From Pseudomonas farris (GTDB lineage Bacteria > Pseudomonadota > Gammaproteobacteria > Pseudomonadales > Pseudomonadaceae): DNA of 64,000 bases. Both the position numbers and the translations under genes were made by a program. Position 1 is the stretch's first letter; every line of letters begins with the position of its first letter. The notes under the pieces are model-generated. The model saw nothing but the letters and a program-made list of their open reading frames with translations. It ran no database searches and was not told the DNA's origin. This document shows, piece after piece, positions 36,504-46,105 of the stretch. The stretch spans positions 558,001 through 622,000 of the forward strand of contig NZ_JAHSTV010000002.1 of assembly GCF_019145235.1 (NCBI RefSeq), read 5' to 3'.

Positions 36504-38141
36504 ATGACTGACAACAAAATCGACTCGACACTGATTTCCGGCCAGGAAAGTCTGCGGGTATTCGAAGGCCTCAATCGCGGCATGTCGCGCCGCAACGCCT
36601 TGCAGATGCTCGGCGTGGCGGGTGTCGCCGCAGCGGGTGCCGGTAGCCTGTTCGGCGCCGCCGGCAAATTGTTCGCCGAAGAAGCAGCGACCCCGGGCAA
36701 AGGCAAGCCGGGCGGGCGGATTCGCGTCGCCGGCATGTCCAGCTCCACCGCCGATACCCTGGACCCGGCCAAGGGCGCGCTGTCCACTGACTACGTGCGC
36801 CACTTCATGTTCTACAACGGCCTGACCCGTTTCGACAGCCATCTGGTGCCGCAACTGGAACTGGCCGAGCGCATCGACAACACCGACGCGACGCTGTGGA
36901 TCATCACCCTGCGCAAGGACGTGACCTTCCACAACGGCAAAACCCTGAGCGCCGCCGACGTGGTGTACTCGCTGTCGCGCCACAAGGACCCGTTGACCGG
37001 TTCCAAGGTCATGCCGCTGATGGCGCAGTTCGAGGAGATCAAGGCCACCGGCACCCACGAAGTGCAGATCCGCCTGAGCGCGCCGAACGCCGAACTGCCG
37101 TCGATCCTCGCCGTGTCGCACCTGATGATCGTTCCCGAAGGCACCACCGACTTCAATCAGGGCATCGGCACCGGGCCGTTCAAGGTCAAGGAATTCAAAC
37201 CGGGCGTGCGCTCGATTGCCGCGCGCAACACCGGCTACTGGAAACCGGGCCTGCCGTACCTGGACGAGATCGAATTCATTGCGATTGGCGACGAACCATC
37301 ACGGATCAATGCGTTGCTGTCGGGCGACGTGCACATCATCAACGAGGTCAACCCACGCTCGACCACGCGGATCAAGGCCAGCACCACCCACCGCGTCGTC
37401 GATGCACCGTCGGGCAACTACACGGACCTGATCATCCGTCAGGACCAGATGCCGGGTAAAAGTGCGGAATTCACTCAGGCCATGAAGTACCTGCTGGACC
37501 GTGAACAGGTCAAATCCGCGGTGTTCCGTGGCTTTGCCGTGGTCGGTAACGACCATCCGATTTCCCCTGGTTCGCGCTATTACAACGCCGACCTGCCACA
37601 GCGGGTCTACGACCCGGAAAAAGCCAAATTCCTGCTGAAGAAGGCCGGCATGGAAAGTATCAGCATGCCGCTAATGTGCTCACCGGCCGCAACCGGTTCG
37701 GTAGACATCGCCGTGCTGTTACAGCAATCGGCGAAACAGGCCGGGCTCAAACTCGACGTCAACCGCCTGCCCAGCGATGGCTACTGGTCCAACCACTGGA
37801 TGAAGCACCCGTTGAGCTTCGGCAACATCAACCCACGGCCGAACGCCGACGTGATGTTCTCGCAGTTCTTCCAGTCGAGCGCGCCCTGGAACGAGTCGGG
37901 CTGGAAGAACGATCAGTTCGACCAGTTGCTGATGCTCGCCCGCGGTGAAACCGACGACGCCAAACGCAGCAAGATGTACGCCGACATGCAGGCCCTGGTG
38001 CACGACCACAGCGGCATCGGCGTGCCGGTGTTCATCAGCAACATCGATGGCGTCGACCAGCGCATCAAAGGCTACGGCAGCAACCCGTTGGGCGGTTTCA
38101 TGGGCTACATGTTCGCCGAGCAGATCTGGCTGGATGCTTGA
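36504..38141 (+). CDS. ABC importer periplasmic binding protein, family 5
   Basis: 545-residue solute-binding protein (SBP_bac_5; dipeptide/nickel/opine type). The N-terminus is unusual: a twin-arginine-like segment (MSRRNALQMLGVAGVAAAGAG) about 30 residues in, suggesting Tat export of a folded or cofactor-bearing protein. The family body is clear (TLRKDVTFHNGKTLSAADVVYSLSRH). Start ATG 36504 (MTDNKIDSTLI); an open frame to 36411 lacks a ribosome site. The two permeases and the double ATPase follow directly. The ligand is unknown; peptides and opines are typical. Confidence 0.9.
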   Translation: MTDNKIDSTLISGQESLRVFEGLNRGMSRRNALQMLGVAGVAAAGAGSLFGAAGKLFAEEAATPGKGKPGGRIRVAGMSSSTADTLDPAKGALSTDYVRHFMFYNGLTRFDSHLVPQLELAERIDNTDATLWIITLRKDVTFHNGKTLSAADVVYSLSRHKDPLTGSKVMPLMAQFEEIKATGTHEVQIRLSAPNAELPSILAVSHLMIVPEGTTDFNQGIGTGPFKVKEFKPGVRSIAARNTGYWKPGLPYLDEIEFIAIGDEPSRINALLSGDVHIINEVNPRSTTRIKASTTHRVVDAPSGNYTDLIIRQDQMPGKSAEFTQAMKYLLDREQVKSAVFRGFAVVGNDHPISPGSRYYNADLPQRVYDPEKAKFLLKKAGMESISMPLMCSPAATGSVDIAVLLQQSAKQAGLKLDVNRLPSDGYWSNHWMKHPLSFGNINPRPNADVMFSQFFQSSAPWNESGWKNDQFDQLLMLARGETDDAKRSKMYADMQALVHDHSGIGVPVFISNIDGVDQRIKGYGSNPLGGFMGYMFAEQIWLDA

Positions 38142-38188
38142 TCGGCCGCACACGCGTGTAAGCGGGGATATTGCATGAGGGTAGGGCG

Positions 38189-39145
38189 ATGAATAGCAAC
38201 ACACTGTGGTTGATCGGCCGGCGCCTGGGCGCGGCGGTCGTGACCTTGTTGATCGTGTCCATGGTGGTTTTCGCCATCACGGCGGTACTGCCGGGGGACG
38301 CGGCGCAACAGGCTCTCGGGCAATTCGCCACGCCGGAACAGGTGGCGGCCTTGCGCCTGAAACTGGGGCTGGATCAACCCGGTGTGGTGCGTTACCTGCA
38401 TTGGTTGATGAACCTGCTCAGCGGTGACATGGGGCAGTCGGTGTCCAACGCCATGCCGGTCAGCGACTTGATGGCCGGGCGGGTGCCCAACACGCTGATG
38501 CTGGCGGCCGTCACGGCGCTGGTGTCGGTGCCGGTGGCGCTGATCCTCGGCATCGGTTCGGCCATGGGCCGCGGCGGGCGCATCGACAGCTTCCTCAGCT
38601 TTGTCACCCTGGCCCTGGTCGCGGTGCCGGAGTTTCTAGTGGCGACCCTGGCGGTGCTGATTTTTGCGGTAAACCTGGGCTGGCTGTCGGCGTTGTCCTA
38701 TGCCAGCGACATCACCTCACCGCTGCAATTTCTGCGCACCTACGCCTTGCCGGTGATGACGCTGTGCTGCGTGATTGTCGCGCAAATGGCGCGCATGACC
38801 CGGGCGGCGGTGATCGATCAACTCGACAGTGCCTATGTGGAAATGGCCCGGCTCAAAGGCGTGAGCCCGATGCGAATCGTCCTGCGCCATGCCTTGCCCA
38901 ACGCCATCGGGCCGATTGCCAATGCCATCGCCCTGAGCCTGTCCTACCTGCTGGGTGGGGTGGTGATCGTCGAGACCATCTTCAACTATCCCGGCATCGC
39001 CAGCCTGATGGTCGATGCGGTGACCAACCGCGACATGGCGCTGGTTCAGGCCTGCACCATGCTGTTTTGTACGGCGTACCTGGGGTTGGTGCTGATTGCC
39101 GACCTGTGCGCGATTCTTTCCAATCCGAGGCTGAGAAACCAATGA
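38189..39145 (+). CDS. ABC importer permease, DppB type
   Basis: 318-residue inner-membrane permease with six hydrophobic segments and the BPD EAA-type loop (EMARLKGVSPMRIVLRHALPNAI). Start ATG 38189 (MNSNTLWLIGRRLG) has AGGGTAGGG upstream. Its stop overlaps the start of the second permease (ATGA). It is the first half of the heterodimeric channel for the binding protein at 36504. Confidence 0.92.
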   Translation: MNSNTLWLIGRRLGAAVVTLLIVSMVVFAITAVLPGDAAQQALGQFATPEQVAALRLKLGLDQPGVVRYLHWLMNLLSGDMGQSVSNAMPVSDLMAGRVPNTLMLAAVTALVSVPVALILGIGSAMGRGGRIDSFLSFVTLALVAVPEFLVATLAVLIFAVNLGWLSALSYASDITSPLQFLRTYALPVMTLCCVIVAQMARMTRAAVIDQLDSAYVEMARLKGVSPMRIVLRHALPNAIGPIANAIALSLSYLLGGVVIVETIFNYPGIASLMVDAVTNRDMALVQACTMLFCTAYLGLVLIADLCAILSNPRLRNQ

Positions 39146-40017
39146 ACGATCTCATTGCGAAATCGGCGCCTGCCGGCCCCGAACTGGCGCTGGGCAAGGT
39201 CTCCCATGGGCCGTCGTGGCTTGGTCTGGTCGGCGCTGCGATGTGTGTGATCTGGTTGCTGGTGGCCATCTTCGGTCCGTGGCTGGCGCCGCACCCGGTG
39301 GGCGAAGTGATCTCCGACAACGTCTTCGACAGCCTCAGCGCGGCTTACCCGTTGGGCACTGATTACCTGGGCCGCGACATGCTCAGCCGCATCCTCGTCG
39401 GCGCGCGGTTCACCGTTGGCCTGGCGTTGATTTCGGCAGTGCTGGCCAGCACGCTGGGCACCGGATGTGCGTTGCTGTCGGTGGTCTCGCCGAAGTGGCT
39501 GGACGAGGTGATCAGCCGGTTGATGGATGCCTTTATTTCCATTCCGAGCAAGATGCTGGCGCTGATCATGGTCTCGGCTTTCGGCTCCTCGGTGCTGTTG
39601 CTGATCTGCACCGCGGTGCTGAGTTTCACCCCCGGTGCATTCCGCATCGCCCGCAGCATGGCGGTGAACATCGAAGCGCTGGAATACGTGCAAGTGGCCC
39701 GCACCCGTGGCGAACGCCGGCTGTACATCGCGTGCGTGGAAATCTTGCCGAACATGCTTAACCCAGTGTTGACGGATCTGGGACTGCGCTTCGGTTTCAT
39801 CGTGCTGCTGCTCAGTGGCATGAGCTTCCTCGGCCTGGGCGTGCAACCACCGGATGCAGACCTTGGCTCGCTGGTACGGGAAAACATCGGCGGTCTCAAT
39901 CAGGGCGCGCCAGCCATCGTGATTCCGGCGCTGGCCATCGGCACTCTGACCATCGGCGTGAATCTGTTCATCGACCGACTGTCGTCACGGCGTAGTCGAC
40001 GTGCGGGAGGTCATTGA
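39142..40017 (+). CDS. ABC importer permease, DppC type
   Basis: 291-residue permease. The N-terminal extension (MNDLIAKSAPAGPELALGK) and first membrane segment fit DppC/OppC; then GTDYLGRDMLSRILVGARFT and the EAA loop EYVQVARTRGERRLYIACVEILPNM. ATG 39142 overlaps the preceding stop. The in-frame extension back to 38764 lies inside the first permease gene and is not coding. The ATPase gene starts 1 base after its stop. Confidence 0.92.
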   Translation: MNDLIAKSAPAGPELALGKVSHGPSWLGLVGAAMCVIWLLVAIFGPWLAPHPVGEVISDNVFDSLSAAYPLGTDYLGRDMLSRILVGARFTVGLALISAVLASTLGTGCALLSVVSPKWLDEVISRLMDAFISIPSKMLALIMVSAFGSSVLLLICTAVLSFTPGAFRIARSMAVNIEALEYVQVARTRGERRLYIACVEILPNMLNPVLTDLGLRFGFIVLLLSGMSFLGLGVQPPDADLGSLVRENIGGLNQGAPAIVIPALAIGTLTIGVNLFIDRLSSRRSRRAGGH

Positions 40018-40018
40018 A

Positions 40019-41860
40019 ATGAGTGATTTGATTCGAGTCGAAGACCTGCGCGTGGTCGCTTGTGGTGAGCGCGGCGAGGTGGAAATCGTCAAGGGCGTGA
40101 GCTTCTCCCTGGCAAAAGGTGAAGTGCTGGCACTGATCGGTGAGTCTGGCTCCGGCAAGACCACCATCGCCCTGGCGTTGCTCGGCTATGCCCGGCGCGG
40201 TTGCCGGTTGGCGGGCGGGGTGGTGCAGGTCGGCGAACACGACATGCTGGCGTTGAGCGAAAACGAGCTGCAAGGCCTGCGCGGCAATCGGGTGTCCTAT
40301 ATCGCCCAGAGTGCCGCCGCCGCGTTCAACCCGGCGAAAAAGCTTATCGACCAAGTGGTGGAGGGCGCCTTGATTCACGGATTGGGCAGTCGGGCCGTGC
40401 TTGAAGCCAAAGCCATCGAACTGTTCCGCGACCTGGCCCTGCCGGATCCCGATCACATCGGTCAGCGTTATCCGCATCAGGTGTCCGGCGGGCAGTTGCA
40501 ACGAGTGATGGCGGCCATGGCGCTGATCAGCGATCCATTGCTGGTGGTGCTCGACGAGCCAACCACCGCCCTCGACGTGACCACCCAGATCGACGTGCTG
40601 CGCGCCTTCAAACGCGTGGTCCGCGAGCGTGGCGCGACGGCGGTCTATGTGTCCCACGACTTGGCGGTCGTAGCGCAAATGGCTGATCAGATTGTGGTGC
40701 TCAACGGCGGGCAAATCTTTGAGCAGAGCGCCACCGCGCCGTTGCTCAAAGCCCCGGCCCACGAATACACCCGCAGCCTGCTGCTGGCGGCCCGTCCGGA
40801 TACGACAATTCGCCCGCCTTGCGGCATCGCCGAAGAAACGCCGCTGCTGACCATCCAGGGGCTGACCGCCGGTTACGGCAACAAGAATATGCAAGGCATG
40901 CCGGCAATCCGCGTGCTGGAAGACATCGACCTGACTGTGCGCCGGGGCCAGGCCATCGGCGTGATCGGGGAGTCGGGTTCCGGCAAGTCGACCCTGGCGC
41001 GGGTGGTGGCCGGGTTGCTGACGCCGGCATTGGGCGGCCTGACCTTCGATGGTCAGCCACTGGGCGGCAGCCTGTCCGAGCGCACTGACGAGCAGTTCCG
41101 ACGGATTCAAATGGTGTTCCAGAACGCCGACACCGCGCTCAACCCGATGCACAGTGTTGGCACCATTCTGAGTCGTCCGCTGAAGATGTACTTCGGCCTC
41201 AAGGGCGCCGCACTGCGCGAGCGTATCGGCGAACTGCTGGACCTGGTGCGCCTGCCGCGAGCCATGGCCGAACGACGCCCGAATGAACTCTCCGGCGGGC
41301 AAAAGCAGCGGGTCAACCTGGCCCGTGCCTTGGCGGCGAAACCGGACCTGATCCTTTGCGATGAAGTGACCTCGGCGCTGGATACCGTGGTCGGCGCGGC
41401 GATTCTTGAACTGCTGCGCGATCTGCGCCAGCAACTGGGCGTGTCGTATCTGTTCATCAGCCATGACATCTCCACGGTGCGGGCGCTGTGCGACGACATT
41501 GTGGTGATGTACAGCGGCCACAAGGTTCAGGCCGGCACTCGGCAGTCTTTCGCGCAGGCACCGTTCCACCCCTACACCGACCTGTTGATCCATTCGGTGC
41601 CGGAGCTGCAACAGGGCTGGCTGGAAAACTGCGGCACCACTTGCGGCACGCTGCCGCCGATCGGCGCCAAGGCCAATGTGCCTGAGCTGTGCACCTTCCT
41701 CAGTCGCTGCCCGGTGCGGGTCGACGGCCTGTGCAATCACACCGCGCCGAACCGCCGGATCATCGACGGAGGCAGTGAAATCCTTTGCCATCACGACAGT
41801 GCCGAGTTGCTGAAAACTCAGCGGGACTTAACCACCATGAGCCTGGGAGCCTACGCATGA
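40019..41860 (+). CDS. ABC importer double ATPase (DppD-DppF fusion)
   Basis: 613-residue protein with two complete nucleotide-binding domains. Walker A motifs are GESGSGKT (residues 41-48) and GESGSGKS (residues 317-324), with signatures VSGGQLQR (from residue 155) and LSGGQKQR in the second half. Oligopeptide-type C-terminal extensions ([16 protein letters not shown]) follow each. One gene replaces the usual two. ATG 40019 has GGGAGG upstream; the next gene starts within its stop (ATGA). Confidence 0.93.
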   Translation: MSDLIRVEDLRVVACGERGEVEIVKGVSFSLAKGEVLALIGESGSGKTTIALALLGYARRGCRLAGGVVQVGEHDMLALSENELQGLRGNRVSYIAQSAAAAFNPAKKLIDQVVEGALIHGLGSRAVLEAKAIELFRDLALPDPDHIGQRYPHQVSGGQLQRVMAAMALISDPLLVVLDEPTTALDVTTQIDVLRAFKRVVRERGATAVYVSHDLAVVAQMADQIVVLNGGQIFEQSATAPLLKAPAHEYTRSLLLAARPDTTIRPPCGIAEETPLLTIQGLTAGYGNKNMQGMPAIRVLEDIDLTVRRGQAIGVIGESGSGKSTLARVVAGLLTPALGGLTFDGQPLGGSLSERTDEQFRRIQMVFQNADTALNPMHSVGTILSRPLKMYFGLKGAALRERIGELLDLVRLPRAMAERRPNELSGGQKQRVNLARALAAKPDLILCDEVTSALDTVVGAAILELLRDLRQQLGVSYLFISHDISTVRALCDDIVVMYSGHKVQAGTRQSFAQAPFHPYTDLLIHSVPELQQGWLENCGTTCGTLPPIGAKANVPELCTFLSRCPVRVDGLCNHTAPNRRIIDGGSEILCHHDSAELLKTQRDLTTMSLGAYA

Positions 41861-42165
41861 ACGGGCGTTTTGTGAGGCTGGCCGAGCAGGGCCGGCCGAC
41901 CGTCAAACTGACGGTGGACGGTTCGCCCATCGAGGCTTTGCAGGGCGACACCCTGATGGTCGCATTGCTGACCCAGGGCAACGCGCTGCGCCAATCGGAA
42001 TTCGATTCGGGCCGCCGCGCCGGTTTCTGCCTGATGGGTGCCTGCCAGGATTGCTGGGTCTGGACCCGTAGCGGCGAACGCCTGCGCGCCTGCTCCAATG
42101 AAGTCCGCGAAGGGCTGGACATCATCACCACACAACCGGAGGCGATATGGCCACTGCGCGGATAG
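41857..42165 (+). CDS. [2Fe-2S] subunit of heterotrimeric amine dehydrogenase
   Basis: 102-residue ferredoxin-like protein (Fer2_4 type). Cysteines Cys58, Cys63, Cys66 and Cys79 have the C-x4-C-x2-C-x12-C spacing of a plant-type [2Fe-2S] cluster. Equivalent gamma subunits occur in D-hydroxyproline dehydrogenase, opine oxidases and HCN synthase (HcnA). It is overlapped on both sides by its neighbours, so it should be made in fixed ratio with the two FAD subunits. Confidence 0.88.
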   Translation: MNGRFVRLAEQGRPTVKLTVDGSPIEALQGDTLMVALLTQGNALRQSEFDSGRRAGFCLMGACQDCWVWTRSGERLRACSNEVREGLDIITTQPEAIWPLRG

Positions 42166-43523
42166 TCATTGTTGGCGCCGGGCCCGCCGGCATTCGCTGT
42201 GCCGAAACCCTGTTGGCGGCTGGCCTCAAACCGATCCTGATCGACGAGAATCGCCGGGACGGCGGGCAGATCTACCGTCGCCAGCCTGAAGGGTTTACCC
42301 GGGACTACGTCACCTTGTATGGCACCGAAGCCGCCAAGGCCAAGGATTTGCACCAGAGCTTCGACCGTTTGCGCGGGCAGATCGACTACCGCCCGGACAC
42401 GCTGGTGTGGAACCTGACGCCGGGGCAATTGTGCTGCGTCAGCCAGGGCAAGCACTCGACGGTGGATTACGACGCGCTGATCCTGTGCACTGGCGCCACT
42501 GACCGCTTGATGCCGACTGAGGGTTGGCAATTGGCGGGCACCTACAGCCTCGGCGGGGCGCAGATCGCGCTCAAGTCCCAGGCGGTTTCCATTGGCCACC
42601 GCGTGGTGTTCATGGGCAGCGGGCCGCTGCTGTATCTGGTTGCCAGCCAATACGTCAAAGCCGGGGCCTCGGTCGCGGCGGTGCTCGACACTTCGCCGCG
42701 GATCAAGCGCATCGGCGCCTTGCCCAAGTTGTTGGCGCGGCCGGGGTTGCTGTTCACCGGGATGAAACTGCTGGCGCAGCTTTATCGGGCGAAGATCCCG
42801 GTGCACTTGGGGATCAACCCCCTGCAAGTGCTGGGTGACGCCGCCAGCGGGGTCAGTGGTGTGCGGATCAGCATGGCGAAAGGCGAAACCCTGACGATCG
42901 ATTGCGATGCCGTGGCCCTGGGTTATCACTTGCGCCCGGAAACCCAATTGGCCGACCTGGCTGGTTGCCGCATGCGCTTTGACGAGGCTTCCAGTCAATG
43001 GTGGCTGGCTGTCGATGAAGCGGGTCGCACCTCGGTCAGCGGTGTGTATGCCGCCGGGGACGGTTCGAAGATTCGCGGCGCCGATGCCGCCGAGCATGCC
43101 GGGCGACTGGTGGCGATGGCGTTGCTGGAAGATTTGCAGCAACCGGTGAACATCGGGTTGCGTGACGAACAACGGCACGCCTTGGCGGTGATGGATCAGT
43201 TTCGCCTCGGCCTGGCCCAGGCGTTTCCCTGGCCTGCGGCGCAGGCCAAAGCGCTACCGGATTCAGCCATCGTCTGCCGCTGCGAGATGATCAGCGCCGG
43301 CGAGTTGCGCCGCACCGTGAGCGAGAAGGGCGCCTGTGAAGTCAATCGGGCAAAGGCCTTCAGTCGGGTCGGCATGGGCCGTTGTCAGGGCCGTTATTGC
43401 TCCCAGGCCGGGGCCGAGGTGATTGCCGCCGCCGCGGGCGTCAGCGTGCAACAGGTCGGTCGGCAGCGTGGTCAAGCGCCGGTCAAACCCCTTTCGATGC
43501 TCACCGAGGAGGTGTCGCCATGA
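42147..43523 (+). CDS. FAD/[2Fe-2S] alpha subunit of heterotrimeric amine dehydrogenase
   Basis: 458-residue flavoprotein with an N-terminal ARIVIVGAGPAGIRCAETLLAAG dinucleotide fold. A C-terminal BFD-like cysteine set (IVCRCEMI ... GRCQGRYCSQAG) for another iron-sulfur cluster completes it. This layout is that of the NAD/FAD subunit of opine oxidases, D-hydroxyproline dehydrogenase and HcnB. It overlaps the gamma gene by 19 bases, with GGAGG before ATG 42147, and overlaps the beta gene by 4 bases. Substrate unknown. Confidence 0.88.
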   Translation: MATARIVIVGAGPAGIRCAETLLAAGLKPILIDENRRDGGQIYRRQPEGFTRDYVTLYGTEAAKAKDLHQSFDRLRGQIDYRPDTLVWNLTPGQLCCVSQGKHSTVDYDALILCTGATDRLMPTEGWQLAGTYSLGGAQIALKSQAVSIGHRVVFMGSGPLLYLVASQYVKAGASVAAVLDTSPRIKRIGALPKLLARPGLLFTGMKLLAQLYRAKIPVHLGINPLQVLGDAASGVSGVRISMAKGETLTIDCDAVALGYHLRPETQLADLAGCRMRFDEASSQWWLAVDEAGRTSVSGVYAAGDGSKIRGADAAEHAGRLVAMALLEDLQQPVNIGLRDEQRHALAVMDQFRLGLAQAFPWPAAQAKALPDSAIVCRCEMISAGELRRTVSEKGACEVNRAKAFSRVGMGRCQGRYCSQAGAEVIAAAAGVSVQQVGRQRGQAPVKPLSMLTEEVSP

Positions 43524-44689
43524 TGCTACACAAAGCCGATGTCGTGATTGTCGGCGGCGGCCTGATGGGCTCGGCGGCGGCGTTTTTCCTGCGCCAGCGC
43601 GGGCAGTCGGTGATTCTGCTGGAACGCGATCAGATCGGCCAGTACGCCAGCGGCGTGAACTTCGGCAACGTTCGGCGCCAGGGGCGATTCCTCGGGCAAC
43701 TGGAATTGGCCAATCGGTCCTGGGCGTTGTGGAGACGCCTGCCGGAATTGATCGACGACGACCTCGAATTCATCGCCAGCGGGCACATGCGCGTGTGTTA
43801 TCGCGAAGACGAAATCCCTGAGCTTGAAGCTTACGCGGCGGCGCCCGAGGCGGCGCAGCTGGATTTGAAGATCTATCGCGGCGCTGAGCTGCACGAGCGC
43901 TTTCCATTCCTCGGGCCGGAGGTGAAGGGCGGTTCTTATGCGCCCCACGACGGCCACGCCAATCCGCGACTGGCCGCTCCGGCATTTGCCCGGGCGGCAC
44001 GACGCCTCGGTGCGCGGATCGAGGAACAGACCGAAGTCGCCGATGTGCAGAAGGTCGGCGGCGAGTTCACGGTGACCACCACCGATGGCCGTCAATTCAG
44101 CGCCGAGCGCTTGCTGATCACGGCCGGTGCCTGGGGCCAGAAACTCTCGGAGCAGTTCGGCGAACCGGTGCCGCTGGACACCCACGGCCCGCAAATGGCC
44201 GTGACCGAACCGGTGCCTTACGCCTTGCCGACGGTGATCGGCGTGTACACCAAAATTCCCGAAGAAGTGATCTACTTCCGGCAGATCCCGCGCGGCAACA
44301 TCATCATCGGCGGCGGTTACCGGAGCAAACCGGACATGCTCAACCGCCGGGCCTATGTCGAGCCGCGCAGTATTCTCAATCAGATGGACCAGATGCGCCG
44401 CCTGCTGCCGGGTGTCGGCAACCTGAACATCATCCGTGTGTGGAGCGGCATCGAAGGCTATCTACCCGATTCCCTGCCGGTGATGGGGCCGAGCGGCAAC
44501 GTTGACGGCTTGTACTACGCATTCGGCTTCTGCGGTCACGGCTTCCAACTCGGCCCTGGTGTCGGCGATGTGATGGCTGAACTGATCAGCACCGGCAGCA
44601 CTAGCACCTCGATTGAGCCGTTCTCCATCCGCCGGTTCGCCTCTTCAGCCGAGCAACGGACAACTGAGCAACGGAGCAGGGCCTCATGA
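43520..44689 (+). CDS. FAD beta subunit (DAO type) of heterotrimeric amine dehydrogenase
   Basis: 389-residue DAO-family flavoprotein, the likely catalytic subunit that oxidises the C-N bond. It has the motif ADVVIVGGGLMGSAAAFFLRQRG and the C-terminal YYAFGFCGHGFQLGPG. ATG 43520 follows GAGGAGG. The first two codons are both Met. The frame is open upstream to 43382 inside the alpha gene. Its stop overlaps the deacylase start (ATGA). Its relatives are OoxB/HcnC-type subunits. Confidence 0.88.
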   Translation: MMLHKADVVIVGGGLMGSAAAFFLRQRGQSVILLERDQIGQYASGVNFGNVRRQGRFLGQLELANRSWALWRRLPELIDDDLEFIASGHMRVCYREDEIPELEAYAAAPEAAQLDLKIYRGAELHERFPFLGPEVKGGSYAPHDGHANPRLAAPAFARAARRLGARIEEQTEVADVQKVGGEFTVTTTDGRQFSAERLLITAGAWGQKLSEQFGEPVPLDTHGPQMAVTEPVPYALPTVIGVYTKIPEEVIYFRQIPRGNIIIGGGYRSKPDMLNRRAYVEPRSILNQMDQMRRLLPGVGNLNIIRVWSGIEGYLPDSLPVMGPSGNVDGLYYAFGFCGHGFQLGPGVGDVMAELISTGSTSTSIEPFSIRRFASSAEQRTTEQRSRAS

Positions 44690-45843
44690 AACCCCGTGTA
44701 CTGGAAATTCTCAAACGCCTGATGGCCTTCGACACCGTATCGTCGGAGTCGAACATGGCCCTGATCGAGTACGTGCGTGACCTGTTGCTGAGCAAGGGCA
44801 TCGAGTCGTTGATCGTCAAGGACGAAACAGGCAAAAAGGCCAACCTGTTCGCCAGCACCGGCCCCAAGGAGTTGCCGGGGATTTTGCTGTCCGGGCACAC
44901 CGATGTAGTGCCGGCTGCGGGGCAGGCCTGGACCTTTCCAGCGTTTCAGGCGACGGTGCAAGACGGCCGGGTTTACGGCCGTGGCAGTTGCGACATGAAG
45001 GGGTTTATTGCTTTGGCGATCGACGCCATGCTCGATGCCGCCGACCATTCCTTGAGCCGACCGCTTCAAATCGCTCTGTCCCATGACGAAGAGACTGGTT
45101 GTGTGGGGGTTCGACGTTTGCTCGATGTGCTGCATCTGGCGCCGGTGCGGCCGTTTTTGTGCCTGATCGGTGAGCCGACCAATATGCAGTTCGTGCTGGG
45201 GCACAAGGGCAAGGGTTCTTACCGCACTTACTGTCGTGGGCTGGAGGCGCATTCCTCCCTGGCACCGCGTTCGGTCAATGCGATTCACGTGGCCTGCGAT
45301 TTCATCGCGGCACTGCGCCAGAGCCAGCAGCAACTGCAAGCGCAGGGCGCGCAGGATGCCGACTACGACGTACCTTACAGCACCGTGCATGTCGGGCAGA
45401 TTGTCGGCGGCAAGGCGCTGAACATCGTGCCCAACCTGTGCACCCTGGATTTCGAGGTGCGTAACTTGCCGGCGGACAATCTGGATCAGTTCCTGGAACA
45501 GATGCGCGAGCGTGCCGAAGTGATCGTGCGCGAGGCCAAAAAACTGTCCAGTGTCGCAGCGATCGACATTGAAACGGTCAACGTCTATCCCGGCCTCGAT
45601 ACCCACCCGAGCGTTGAAGCGGTGCGCTTCCTGAAAAACTTCGCCGCCCCGGACACCGGCACCGCCAAAGTCTCGTTCGGCACCGAAGGCGGGTTGTTCA
45701 AGCAGCGTCTGGATGTGCCAGTGGTGGTCTGCGGCCCTGGCTCAATCGAACAGGCGCACAAGCCGGATGAGTTTATCGAGATCAGCCAGATGGAGGCTGG
45801 TGAGCGGTTTCTTGAAGGGTTGCTCGGTTCCCTGAAACTGTAA
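44686..45843 (+). CDS. ArgE-type M20 metallo-deacylase
   Basis: 385-residue M20 amidohydrolase resembling acetylornithine deacetylase. Metal ligands: His71 (SGHTDVVP), Asp103 (GRGSCDMKG) and the Glu135/Glu136 pair (HDEETG); the dimerisation domain contains GLEAHSSLAPRSVNA. In this operon it more likely removes an N-acyl group from the imported compound or its product than serving arginine synthesis. It is the last gene before a REP doublet. Confidence 0.85.
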   Translation: MKPRVLEILKRLMAFDTVSSESNMALIEYVRDLLLSKGIESLIVKDETGKKANLFASTGPKELPGILLSGHTDVVPAAGQAWTFPAFQATVQDGRVYGRGSCDMKGFIALAIDAMLDAADHSLSRPLQIALSHDEETGCVGVRRLLDVLHLAPVRPFLCLIGEPTNMQFVLGHKGKGSYRTYCRGLEAHSSLAPRSVNAIHVACDFIAALRQSQQQLQAQGAQDADYDVPYSTVHVGQIVGGKALNIVPNLCTLDFEVRNLPADNLDQFLEQMRERAEVIVREAKKLSSVAAIDIETVNVYPGLDTHPSVEAVRFLKNFAAPDTGTAKVSFGTEGGLFKQRLDVPVVVCGPGSIEQAHKPDEFIEISQMEAGERFLEGLLGSLKL

Positions 45844-45872
45844 TCAGGTCTTGCGGGTAAATGGAGATCAAA

Positions 45873-45962
45873 TGTGGGAGCGGGCTTGCTCGCGAAGGCG
45901 TCGGGTCAGGCGACATCCATATCGACTGGAGGGACACCTTCGCGAGCAAGCCCGCTCCCACA
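45873..45962. repeat. REP doublet (REPIN)
   Basis: Inverted GGGAGCGGGCTTGCTCGCG copies 30 bases after the deacylase stop; probably forms the 3' end of the catabolic operon. Confidence 0.92.
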
Positions 45963-46105
45963 GGGTTTTGTGTTTACCCTTAAGCTCGGTAGAGCCTGCC
46001 GTCCCACCGCAAATTTCAGCATCCAACACTGCCCATCAAACGCTTTCAGCATCCTCATCCGTGGCATCTCCCTAGACTGGAAATGTCTCGGATCAGGACT
46101 CGACC

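Noticed and set aside
38764..39141. N-terminal extension of the second permease
   Set aside because: It is out-of-frame translation of the first permease gene; ATG 39142 with the ATGA overlap is the normal arrangement.
39968..41794. 608-codon open frame on the minus strand opposite the double ATPase gene
   Set aside because: Antisense shadow; the plus-strand frame carries two full ATPase motif sets and is coupled to both neighbours.
41857..44689. Hydrogen cyanide synthase hcnABC
   Set aside because: Subunit layout and sizes are similar, but the genes lie inside a transporter-linked catabolic operon with overlapping neighbours and no own promoter. An opine/amine dehydrogenase fits better; only a phylogeny would settle it.
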